Source: Pararhodobacter sp.
GTDB lineage: Bacteria; Pseudomonadota; Alphaproteobacteria; Rhodobacterales; Rhodobacteraceae
DNA length: 64,000 bases
NCBI GenBank assembly: GCA_020832545.1
Contig: JAFIEK010000001.1
Location: forward strand, 186,001 to 250,000
Reading direction: 5' to 3'
In this document: positions 26,724 through 34,324 of the stretch, in pieces
How the letters are laid out: each line of letters begins with the position of its first letter
Numbering within the stretch: position 1 is the stretch's first letter
The notes under the pieces: model-generated
What the model was told of the DNA's origin: nothing
The model's database searches: none
The model's input: the letters and a program-made list of their open reading frames with translations, nothing else
Position numbers and translations under genes: made by a program

Positions 26724-27853
26724 CCGGCGTCCCCGACAGCCGGGCTTTTCGTGCCGCGCATGGCCGCGCCATGCAGATCGGCACGCCGGGCGAGCGCATC
26801 GATCAGGCTTGTCGGCGTGACACAACCGATATGCTGGCCTGAACGCGTCACGCTCAGGCCGTCATGACGACCGGCCAGCATTGGCAACAGGTCTTCGATC
26901 GTTGTCTCGGCATCGACGCCCGGCAAGGCGGCGCTGCCCTCAGGCACCTTTTCGGCAAGAACATCCGCCGCTTTCAGCACCCGTACCAGCGGCACATCGC
27001 GGGTGAATTCGGCGACATATTCATCGGCGGGGTTGATGATCAGATCGACCGGCCGCCCGATCTGCACGATCTGGCCATCCCGCATGAGCATGATCCGGTC
27101 AGCGATGCGCAGGGCCTCAAGGAAATCATGGGTGATAAAGACGATCGATTTTCTGAGCTTGCGCTGGATGCTCAGAAACTCATCCTGCATTTGCCGCCGG
27201 ATCATCGGATCCAGCGCCGAGAACGGCTCATCCAGCAACCACAGCTCAGGCTCGGTCGCCAGGGAGCGCGCAATACCGACGCGCTGTTGCTGACCACCTG
27301 AAAGCTGGTGCGGGTAGCTTTTCTCGCGCCCTTCCAGGCCGACAAGGGCAATGACCTTTTCAACCCGGCTGCGCCGTTCTCGTTCCGCAAGCCCCTGAAG
27401 GCGCAGCGGAAAGGCGATGTTCTCGATGACGCTCAGGTGCGGCATCAGTCCGAAATTCTGAAACACCATACCGATCTTGTGGCGCCGGATTTCGATCAAC
27501 TCGCGCGCGGATTTGCGCAACAGGTCCTCGCCATCCAGCAAGATCTCGCCATAGGTGGGTTCGACCAGACGCGAAAGGCAGCGCACCACGGTCGATTTGC
27601 CCGAGCCGGACAGCCCCATGATGACGAAGATCTCACCCTTGGCAACGTCGAAACTGACATTTACCGCCGCCGGAATAAGCCCCTTTGCACGCATCCCTTG
27701 CGCCAGCGCCACCGGATCAGTTGTCACTGCATTGTCGCGAAACCAGTGTTGCGGGTTCGATCCGTAGACTTTCCAGAGGTTCTTGCAGGAAAGCTTTGGC
27801 ACCAAAGACGCGGCGGGGGTTGCATCAGCAGGCTCAGGCGCGGCTGTCGGCAT
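26720..27853 (-). CDS. Quaternary-amine ABC importer, ATP-binding protein (ProV/OpuAA type)
   Basis: 377 residues. Walker A is GLSGSGKST, the Q-loop is VFQNFGLMPH, the signature is [15 protein letters not shown], Walker B is LWLLDEPFSALD and the switch is FITHDFLEAL. The N-terminal extension with LWKVYGSNPQ is typical of ProV. The C-terminal 100 residues are a reduced CBS-like regulatory region (ETTIEDLLPML, GCVTPTSLIDAL), so ionic-strength control as in OpuA is possible. It is the first gene after the hairpin at 27932-27961. Confidence 0.93.
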   Translation of the reverse strand: MPTAAPEPADATPAASLVPKLSCKNLWKVYGSNPQHWFRDNAVTTDPVALAQGMRAKGLIPAAVNVSFDVAKGEIFVIMGLSGSGKSTVVRCLSRLVEPTYGEILLDGEDLLRKSARELIEIRRHKIGMVFQNFGLMPHLSVIENIAFPLRLQGLAERERRSRVEKVIALVGLEGREKSYPHQLSGGQQQRVGIARSLATEPELWLLDEPFSALDPMIRRQMQDEFLSIQRKLRKSIVFITHDFLEALRIADRIMLMRDGQIVQIGRPVDLIINPADEYVAEFTRDVPLVRVLKAADVLAEKVPEGSAALPGVDAETTIEDLLPMLAGRHDGLSVTRSGQHIGCVTPTSLIDALARRADLHGAAMRGTKSPAVGDAG

Positions 27854-27931
27854 AGTGTGTCCTCAGCGGGGTCAGGGAACCATGCGTGCACCGAAATCGC
27901 CCCGATACGGTGGTGCCGCACGAAAAATCGT

Positions 27932-27961
27932 AAAAAAGCCGGAGGCGCAGATAGCGCCCCC
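27932..27961 (-). terminator. Hairpin with T-run between binding-protein and ATPase genes
   Basis: On the minus strand GGGGGCGC pairs with GCGCCTCC (8 bp with one G-U; loop of 5), followed by GGC and a run of six T. It is a rho-independent terminator or attenuator 22 bases after the binding-protein stop. Partial read-through would still feed the ATPase and permease genes. Confidence 0.72.
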
Positions 27962-27982
27962 GTTGTTGGAAAGGGCGCGCGG

Positions 27983-28918
27983 TCAGTCCTGAGCGGCCAT
28001 CGCAGCTTCGACCCAGGGTGCCCAGACCGCCTCATTGTCGGCAAGCCAGCCTTCGGCGGCTTCATCGACCGACATGCCGTCCTGATCGACCTGAAGGATC
28101 ATCGCGTTTTGCGAGGCGTTGTCCATCTGAAGGGCCTCGACCAGAACATAGGCATCGGGCCAGGTCGCCTGAAAATCACGGTTGACCAGTTTACCGACAT
28201 TTGCCTGATTGAACCCGCAGGCGTTGCCGCGTGACTGGTTGCCCTCATCGCAGGTTCCGTCCACTTCGTCGAACTCAACCCAGTTGAAGTCAAATTCGGC
28301 AAACAGCCAATGCGGCTGCCAGAACATCATCAGGATGGGTTGCTGTGAAGCGACCGCGCTGCGCAGCTCGGCGATCATGGCGCCTTCGCTACCGCCTGCA
28401 ACAGGCTGGAACGGCAGATCAATCTGCGCCACAAGGTCGCGCGACCGGGTGCCCCAGTCTGCGGGATAGGTGATCAGGCGGCCATTGGGAAAGGTGTCGG
28501 CGGCCGCAAACGCCTGCGCGCAATCATAAAGCGCCTGATAGGACGGCAGTCCGGGGCAGCTTTCCTCCATATAGGGCGGGTAGATCCAGCCTTCAGAGGA
28601 TTCAATGCCAAGCGGACCAACAAGCACAATATCGCCACGGTCAAGAGCATCATAATAGATGTCGCCGACGTTATTGTCCCAGAATTCTGGCTGGAAATGC
28701 AGCGAACCCTGCGCAATGGCCGCCAGTTGCGGCACTGCCCCCGCTGTCACGTATTCGACGTCATGGCCAATACGTTCCAGCAGTTTTCCGGCGATCTGCG
28801 CGGTCAGGTTCTGACCTGTCCAATCGTTCAGCGGAATCCTGATCGTGTCTGCTTGTGCACTGGTCGCGGCAAATGCCAAACCCAATGCAGCGGCGATGGT
28901 GATGGAGTTGTTTGACAT
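27983..28918 (-). CDS. Quaternary-amine ABC importer, substrate-binding protein (OpuAC family)
   Basis: 311 residues. A signal peptide (about 1-22, ending SAQA) is followed by an OpuAC/ProX-type periplasmic binding domain. Several Trp and Tyr residues that could build the aromatic cage are visible: NDWTGQN, FQPEFWDNN, SEGWIYPPY, WQPHWLF, FNWVEF. Two Cys pairs (SCPGLPS..YDCAQ and TCDEGNQ..NACGF) may form disulfides. Likely ligands are glycine betaine, choline, carnitine or TMAO. I set the start at 28918, where AAAGGA precedes the ATG. It is first in the operon and divergent from the MBL hydrolase gene. Confidence 0.92.
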   Translation of the reverse strand: MSNNSITIAAALGLAFAATSAQADTIRIPLNDWTGQNLTAQIAGKLLERIGHDVEYVTAGAVPQLAAIAQGSLHFQPEFWDNNVGDIYYDALDRGDIVLVGPLGIESSEGWIYPPYMEESCPGLPSYQALYDCAQAFAAADTFPNGRLITYPADWGTRSRDLVAQIDLPFQPVAGGSEGAMIAELRSAVASQQPILMMFWQPHWLFAEFDFNWVEFDEVDGTCDEGNQSRGNACGFNQANVGKLVNRDFQATWPDAYVLVEALQMDNASQNAMILQVDQDGMSVDEAAEGWLADNEAVWAPWVEAAMAAQD

Positions 28919-28952
28919 TCTTTTTCCTTTCGGGCCCCCTGTTGCTCTTAAG

Positions 28953-28981
28953 GTTCTACGTCCTGATTTAATTGGATTCAA
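28953..28981 (-). promoter_or_regulatory. Candidate promoter of the quaternary-amine importer operon
   Basis: Minus strand: TTGAAT (28976-28981), a 17-base spacer, then TAGAAC (28953-28958). Both hexamers match the sigma-70 consensus at four of six positions, and the spacing is ideal. It lies 35 bases upstream of the binding-protein start. Confidence 0.45.
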
Positions 28982-29085
28982 CACAACCGACCGGATTTAC
29001 TGATAATCAGGCAATTGAGCCGTGCAAATTTAGCCAGCCAGAGTTGCTAAAATGGACTGAGAACCGGACAGAAAGGAAGGCCCGC

Positions 29086-29874
29086 ATGTGCCTCAAAGTT
29101 GCAAGTCGTTGGTATCAAACAGAAAAGTTTACCGATGGTGTGACCTTGATCCGTGAGGCACATGTCGCTCCATGGCTGCGGTGCAATATTTGGCACATTC
29201 GCGGGCGTGACCGCGATCTGGTGATCGATACCGGCATGGGCCTGCGCCCGCTGGCCGAGGCCTTGCCCGGTCTGGCCGAGGCCCGCCCGGCGCTTGGCAT
29301 CGTCACACATTCCCATTTCGATCACTCCGGCGGGTTGCATCAGTTCGACCATCGCGCCGGTCACGCAAAGGAGGCCGCGATCATGGCCGCCCCGGACGCG
29401 CAGAATACGGTCGCAGATATCGGCTATGTACGCGCCGAGACATTTTCGGCGCTGCCGTATGAAGGGTTTCGCCACACTGATTTCGCAGTCAAGCCTGCAC
29501 CGCTGACGCAGCTTCTGGATGAGGGTGATGTGCTGGATCTTGGCGACAGGGTGTTCAAGGTCTTTCACCTGCCCGGCCACTCCCCCGGCTCCATCGCGCT
29601 TTTTGAGGCGCAGACCGGGCTGCTGTTCAGCGGGGATGTCGTCTATGACGGGGATCTGATCGACAACCTCTATCACTCCGACCCCGCGCAACTGGCCGCG
29701 TCAATGGCGCGCCTGAAGGAACTGCCGGTCTCGGTGATTCACGGCGGGCATTTTCAGTCTTTCGACCACGCCCGCATGATCGAGATCATCGACGAATATC
29801 TGGCAGGCGGGCGCCGGATCACGGATGCCGACAGCTGGCTGTCCGGCGATACGCCCAACGGTGATCTGGCGTGA
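29086..29874 (+). CDS. MBL-fold metallo-hydrolase
   Basis: 262 residues of the metallo-beta-lactamase superfamily. The metal-binding motif is THSHFDHSGG (His75, His77, Asp79, His80), followed by HLPGHSPGSIALF, LFSGDVVYDGDLID with the bridging Asp, and the late VIHGGHFQSF His. This points to a glyoxalase II-like or lactonase-like hydrolase of unknown substrate. The start at 29086 has a strong AAGGAAGG; the longer frame is ignored. It precedes the iron alcohol dehydrogenase by 84 bases in the same direction and is divergent from the importer operon. Confidence 0.9.
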   Translation: MCLKVASRWYQTEKFTDGVTLIREAHVAPWLRCNIWHIRGRDRDLVIDTGMGLRPLAEALPGLAEARPALGIVTHSHFDHSGGLHQFDHRAGHAKEAAIMAAPDAQNTVADIGYVRAETFSALPYEGFRHTDFAVKPAPLTQLLDEGDVLDLGDRVFKVFHLPGHSPGSIALFEAQTGLLFSGDVVYDGDLIDNLYHSDPAQLAASMARLKELPVSVIHGGHFQSFDHARMIEIIDEYLAGGRRITDADSWLSGDTPNGDLA

Positions 29875-29958
29875 CTGTCCGGCCCCGGCATTGACAGCCC
29901 CCGACCCGTCACAATACCCGTGATCGATACACGCGCCACTGCCAACCCGGAGAAGCCA

Positions 29959-31116
29959 ATGAATATTCTGCAACCCGTCGACTGGAGCTTTCCTGTCCCC
30001 GTTCGGCTTGGCCCCGGACGGTTGCATGAGATCGGGCCGTATTGCCGGGCTGCCGGTTCCACTGCGCCGCTGATTGTCACCGATCGTGGCTCGCGCGAAC
30101 TGGCGTTCATCGGGCAGGCGTTTGACATCCTGACGGCCGAAGGGCTGCGCCCGCAGATCTTTGCCGATGTCAGCCCCAACCCCACGGATCAGGACGCCGA
30201 AAAGGGTAAACAGGTGTTTGATGCCGGTGGGCATGACATGGTCATCGCAATCGGCGGCGGCTCGGCCATGGATGCGGCCAAGGCCATCAGCCTGATCGCC
30301 GGCCATGACACGCCGCTTTGGTCATTTGATTTTGATGTCCCCCCACCTGCCGCGCACCGCTTTGCCCCGCTGATCTGCATTCCCACGACCGCAGGCACCG
30401 GGGCCGAGACCGACAGCACCGCGATGATAACCGATACCACCCGCGGGATCAAAGGATGCGTCTGGCACCCCGATCATCGGCCGGTTCTGACGATACTTGA
30501 CCCCGAACTGACGCTCAGCCTGCCGCGCAACCTGACGGCCTGGACCGGTTGCGACGCCCTGACCCACGCGATCGAGGCGTATTGCGTCGATATGTTCCAT
30601 CCGATGTGCGATGGTGCCGCGCTGGAAGGGTTGCGCCTGATCAACCGATCGATCCGGCAAGTGGTGAACAAGCCCGATGATCTGGCGGCGCGCATGGCGA
30701 TGCTCTCAGGCTCTTGTCTGGCCGGGGTGGCCTTTCTGAAGGGGTTGGGGATGGTGCATGCCATCAGCCATATGGTCGGCGCGCTCTATGACACCCAACA
30801 CGGGCTGACCAATGCGATCCTTCTGCCGACCGTCCTGCGCTTCAACCGCCCGGCGATTGAACAGCATGTCCCGGCCATGTCGCATGCGCTTGGTTTGCAA
30901 TCCCGCGATTTTGACAGCTTTTACAACGCGATCTGCGCCATTCTTGACGATCTGGAGATCCCCCGCTCGCTTGCCGATATCGGTGTCGGGCGCGACCGCA
31001 TCGCCGAGATTGCGCAAAAGGCACACGGGGACCCGGCGGCGGGTACCAACCCGCGCGCGGCTGACGTTGCTCAGATCGAGGCGCTTGTTCAGGAGGCGCT
31101 CGACAAGGCGCGGTGA
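29959..31116 (+). CDS. Iron-containing alcohol dehydrogenase
   Basis: 385 residues of the group III iron-dependent alcohol dehydrogenase family. The NAD-binding GGGSAMDAAKAI and TTAGTGAE motifs and the metal-binding region GCDALTHAIEAY, then GMVHAISHMVGALYDTQHG with three His ligands, are all present. Start 29959 (MNILQPVDWSF) has GGAGAAG upstream and is preferred over the longer frame. It is in one unit with the MBL hydrolase; together they could oxidise an alcohol and then hydrolyse a thioester or lactone (inference). Confidence 0.93.
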   Translation: MNILQPVDWSFPVPVRLGPGRLHEIGPYCRAAGSTAPLIVTDRGSRELAFIGQAFDILTAEGLRPQIFADVSPNPTDQDAEKGKQVFDAGGHDMVIAIGGGSAMDAAKAISLIAGHDTPLWSFDFDVPPPAAHRFAPLICIPTTAGTGAETDSTAMITDTTRGIKGCVWHPDHRPVLTILDPELTLSLPRNLTAWTGCDALTHAIEAYCVDMFHPMCDGAALEGLRLINRSIRQVVNKPDDLAARMAMLSGSCLAGVAFLKGLGMVHAISHMVGALYDTQHGLTNAILLPTVLRFNRPAIEQHVPAMSHALGLQSRDFDSFYNAICAILDDLEIPRSLADIGVGRDRIAEIAQKAHGDPAAGTNPRAADVAQIEALVQEALDKAR

Positions 31117-31156
31117 TCACCGAGCGCAGCGAAACATCGCAAATCCCGTCCGCGTG

Positions 31157-32050
31157 TCATGACGCCTTCTCTGCAGCGCGCGGATTGGGGTTCGGCACCA
31201 CACCCTCGATCCGCACATCGTGCTGTTCAAGGACCGGGCGCAGATCCTGAAAGGTTTTCTTGTAGCGATACCAGGGAATCCCCGGCATCATGTGATGAAT
31301 GAGGTGATACCCCTGCCCCAGCAACAACGCATTGCCCCCGGGCATCTCGACCACACGCGTATTTCTGTAGCGGCTGGTTTCCTGGTGGTCATGGTGCGGT
31401 GACCAGGTGAACATCAACAGCATGACGCTTTGGCCAATCCACCACGGAACCAGCCAGAGTGTCAGCAACTCATAGCCATAACCCAACGCGACAATAGCAA
31501 GCACAAGCGCCGAATTTACGGCAAAACCCGCCATGCTGCGCTGCGTGCGCCCGCGCGACATCTGCAACTCCTGACACCGGCGATACAGGGCAAGCGGGTT
31601 GAAATAGCTCAGCAAGACGACCGGAAGTTTTATAAACAGGTAACCGAAAAGCCCGGCCCGGGCCGAGATGTCGGGGTCATCATCATGATTGGTGATGCGA
31701 TGGTGCACCAGATGATCGGCGCGGTGATGATCGAAGAATTGCCATAACAGCACACCCGCAAGGCTGCCGAGCGTGTAGTCCACCCATTGAAGACCCTTGC
31801 GCCGCGAACTGATGTTCATGTGAACGGCTTCATGCATCACCGTATAGATGGCGTAGATGACGATGGTGTTGATCGCCGCCGCCGCCAGATATGGAATTGC
31901 CCCGTTCATCGCCAGAAAGACCGCACCGGCAAATGCGCTCAGCAGCCCCAGCGCAAGAAAAACCGTGGGCCATGCGAAATCAGGCGTATTTTTGCGGCCG
32001 ACAGACATTTCATGCTGGATAGTCGAGACCGCTCTTTTCAATGTCGTCAT
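31157..32050 (-). CDS. Fatty-acid desaturase / CrtR-type hydroxylase family membrane enzyme
   Basis: 297 residues of the membrane di-iron desaturase superfamily. His boxes are MHEAVHM (His73, His77), HHRADHLVHHRITNHDDD, HHDHQETSRYRNTR and GYHLIHHMMPGIPWYRYK. The last His box and overall size resemble beta-carotene hydroxylase (CrtR) and aldehyde- or alkane-type relatives more than lipid delta-9 desaturases. Four or more hydrophobic helices are visible. It converges with the alcohol dehydrogenase gene and is divergent from the BetI-like regulator, which may control it. The ATG at 32050 is preceded by CGAGGAGCAAGT. Confidence 0.87.
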   Translation of the reverse strand: MTTLKRAVSTIQHEMSVGRKNTPDFAWPTVFLALGLLSAFAGAVFLAMNGAIPYLAAAAINTIVIYAIYTVMHEAVHMNISSRRKGLQWVDYTLGSLAGVLLWQFFDHHRADHLVHHRITNHDDDPDISARAGLFGYLFIKLPVVLLSYFNPLALYRRCQELQMSRGRTQRSMAGFAVNSALVLAIVALGYGYELLTLWLVPWWIGQSVMLLMFTWSPHHDHQETSRYRNTRVVEMPGGNALLLGQGYHLIHHMMPGIPWYRYKKTFQDLRPVLEQHDVRIEGVVPNPNPRAAEKAS

Positions 32051-32205
32051 ACTTGCTCCTCGTTCGCGTATCGGTTTGCGCGCAGCAATTTGTGGGGCAC
32101 TGGTTGTTTATCCAGTTTTTTGGTTTATCAGTCAATCCCGCTACTTCCGACCACTTAACTGGACAGCCGACCAGTGCTGCAATAGCGTGACGATGCCCCG
32201 CCCAG

Positions 32206-32232
32206 GATCGTTTTTGTATCCAACGAACGATC
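32206..32232. promoter_or_regulatory. Candidate operator of the TetR/BetI-like regulator
   Basis: Inverted repeat GATCGTT (32206-32212) and AACGATC (32226-32232), separated by 13 bases, 25 bases before the regulator's TTG start and in the region shared with the divergent desaturase gene. TetR-family proteins usually bind such palindromes next to their own gene, so autoregulation is likely. Confidence 0.42.
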
Positions 32233-32257
32233 AGCACTATCGTGAAGGAGCCGCGAC

Positions 32258-32878
32258 TTGGCAGGAACCAAACCGAAGCGTCCCGCGGGCACACGCAAGC
32301 GATCATCCATTGCCGATATCCGGCGCCGGGAACTGGCGCAGGCCGCGCTGCGGGTGATCGAGACGCATGGCGTCAAGGGGGCGACCGTGCAGCGCGTGAG
32401 CGAAGAGGCGGGGATCTCGCATGGACTGGTCCATTATCATTTCAAGACCAAGGCCGACCTGCTGGAAGCCGCGGTGAAGCTGACCAATCAGTTGATCACC
32501 GAGGAAGTGCTTTCACGGCTGAAGCAGGCCAGAACGCCGCAAGAGCGGATCCTGTCGGTTCTTGAGGCGAACTTCGCCGCGACCATCTTCAGCAAGGAAA
32601 CGGCGCAGGCCTGGGCGTCATGTTCAGGGGAAGCGGCGTTCAACCCGCGTTTCGCGCGGATCATGAACATGATCGAACGAAGGCTGACCAGCAATCTGAC
32701 CCATGACCTGCGCAAGATCATGCCATGCGATCAGGCACGAACACTCGCCCGTATTCTGACAATCATGAGCGATGGCGTGTGGCTGCGCGCCGCGCGATGG
32801 GACGGGCCGCTTGACCGGGCCGCAGCGACGCAACCGATCTGGGATGTTCTCAAGCACACCGAGGTCCGGGTTCGCTGA
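32258..32878 (+). CDS. TetR-family regulator, BetI-like
   Basis: 206 residues. The N-terminal HTH (about 22-68) reads IRRRELAQAALRVIETHG, VQRVSEEAGISHGLVHYHF, close to BetI, the choline-sensing repressor. The C-terminal ligand domain has the TetR_C_6-like layout (CSGEAAFNPRFARI, LTIMSDGVWLRAARW). The start is TTG at 32258-32260 with GAAGGAG eight bases upstream. It lies between a desaturase gene (divergent) and the molybdenum hydroxylase operon (106 bases downstream), and 3 kb from a quaternary-amine importer. A choline-like effector is plausible but unproven. Confidence 0.88.
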   Translation: MAGTKPKRPAGTRKRSSIADIRRRELAQAALRVIETHGVKGATVQRVSEEAGISHGLVHYHFKTKADLLEAAVKLTNQLITEEVLSRLKQARTPQERILSVLEANFAATIFSKETAQAWASCSGEAAFNPRFARIMNMIERRLTSNLTHDLRKIMPCDQARTLARILTIMSDGVWLRAARWDGPLDRAAATQPIWDVLKHTEVRVR

Positions 32879-32984
32879 TGTGCTCTGGACCCTCTGCGCG
32901 CGATTGCATAGCATCCCAAAAGGACACCTGACGCTGTAGGCAACCTGCTGCATCGTGCGATACTGAAAGGCTCGGGGCCAGATC

Positions 32985-33848
32985 ATGCAATACATTTCAC
33001 CAACAACCGTGGACGAAGCTGTCCATGCCTTGTCATCCGCGACGGGCGCATGCCGGATACTGGCGGGCGGGACCGATCTGCTGGTCCAGATGCGCGCCGG
33101 CATGAAAAGGCCCGATACACTGCTGGACATCAAGCGCATCGACGCATTGCACCAGATCACCGCCGAGGATGGCGGCTGGCGCATCGGGGCGGCGGTCAGC
33201 GGGGCCGAGATGGGCGAGCATGCCGCGCTGGTTTCTGACTGGCCGGGCGTTGTCGAGGCTGTGAACCTGATCGGCTCGACACAGATTCAGGGCCGCGCCA
33301 CGATGGCCGGAAACCTTTGCAACGCCTCGCCTGCCGCTGACAGCGTGCCTGCGCTGGTTGCCGCCAATGCGGTGGCGCGGGTGGTGGGGCCACACGGCCA
33401 GCGCGATGTCGCGGTGCTGGATATTCCGTCCGGGCCCGGCAAAACCACGCTGGAGCCGGGCGAGTTTGTCGCGTCAACCTACCTGCCCGCGCGGGGTGCG
33501 CGCAGCGCTGATGCCTATCTCCGCTTTATCCCGCGCACCGAGATGGATATCGCCGTGGTCGGCGCTGCCGTCTCGCTGACGCTGGACGCAGACGGCATCT
33601 GCACCGCTGCGCGTGTGGCGCTGGGGGCCGTTGCGCCAAAGGTGCTGCTGGTGGAGGCTGCGGCCCGGGCGCTGATTGGCAGCCGGCTTGACGCCCCTGC
33701 CCTCGACGCCCTCGCCGAGGCCTGTTCAGCGGCGGCAAAGCCCATCGCCGACAAGCGCGGCACTGTCGAATTTCGCACGCAGGTCGCTGGCGTTCTGGCC
33801 CGCCGCGCCACCCTGATTGCCCAAACCCGTGCCGGAGGTCCAGCATGA
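32985..33848 (+). CDS. Molybdenum hydroxylase, FAD-binding subunit (CoxM type)
   Basis: 287 residues of the FAD-binding medium subunit of xanthine-oxidase-family enzymes. Family marks are the N-terminal AVHALSSATGACRILAGGTDL, the FAD-binding TIGAAV equivalent (IGAAVSGAEM) and STQIQGRATMAGNLCNASPA, and the later RTEMDIAVVGAAVSL. The gene order medium-small-large (M-S-L) and the overlap of its last 4 bases with the small-subunit start (33845-33848) match the cox/cut/ndh type operons. The ribosome site upstream of ATG 32985 is weak. Confidence 0.92.
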   Translation: MQYISPTTVDEAVHALSSATGACRILAGGTDLLVQMRAGMKRPDTLLDIKRIDALHQITAEDGGWRIGAAVSGAEMGEHAALVSDWPGVVEAVNLIGSTQIQGRATMAGNLCNASPAADSVPALVAANAVARVVGPHGQRDVAVLDIPSGPGKTTLEPGEFVASTYLPARGARSADAYLRFIPRTEMDIAVVGAAVSLTLDADGICTAARVALGAVAPKVLLVEAAARALIGSRLDAPALDALAEACSAAAKPIADKRGTVEFRTQVAGVLARRATLIAQTRAGGPA

Positions 33849-34324
33849 GCGCGATACACGTCACGACGACCATCAACAACGATGCCACCGAATTTCTGTG
33901 CGCCCCTGATGAGACCCTGCTCGATGTGTTGCGCGACCGGCTGGGCCTGACCGGATCGAAAGAGGGCTGCGGCTCGGGCGATTGCGGCGCGTGCTCGGTC
34001 ATGCTGGACGGGCGGCTGGTCTGCGCCTGCCTTGTGCTGGGGGCGGAAGCCGAGGGGCGGACGGTCGCCACCATCGAGGGGATGGCTGTGGGCGAAACCC
34101 TCCACCCCTTGCAGCGCAAGTTTCTTGAACATGCCGCGCTGCAATGCGGGATCTGCACGCCGGGCTTTCTGATCGCCGCCAAGGCCCTGCTGGAGCGCCA
34201 CCCCGACCCGACAGAGGAAGAGGCGCGCTACTGGCTGGCCGGGAACCTGTGCCGCTGCACCGGGTATGACAAGATCATTCGAGCCGTGCTGGATGCGGCA
34301 GCTGAGATGCGGGAGGCTGGCTGA
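33845..34324 (+). CDS. Molybdenum hydroxylase, 2Fe-2S subunit (CoxS type)
   Basis: 159 residues carrying two 2Fe-2S clusters. The plant-ferredoxin-like N-terminal cluster uses GCGSGDCGACS (Cys42, Cys47, Cys50) and Cys62. The C-terminal helical domain uses LQCGICTPGF (Cys101, Cys104) and LCRCTGY (Cys136, Cys138). All eight ligands are present, so electron transfer should be intact. It overlaps the medium subunit by 4 bases and the large subunit by one base (TGATG). Confidence 0.95.
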   Translation: MSAIHVTTTINNDATEFLCAPDETLLDVLRDRLGLTGSKEGCGSGDCGACSVMLDGRLVCACLVLGAEAEGRTVATIEGMAVGETLHPLQRKFLEHAALQCGICTPGFLIAAKALLERHPDPTEEEARYWLAGNLCRCTGYDKIIRAVLDAAAEMREAG

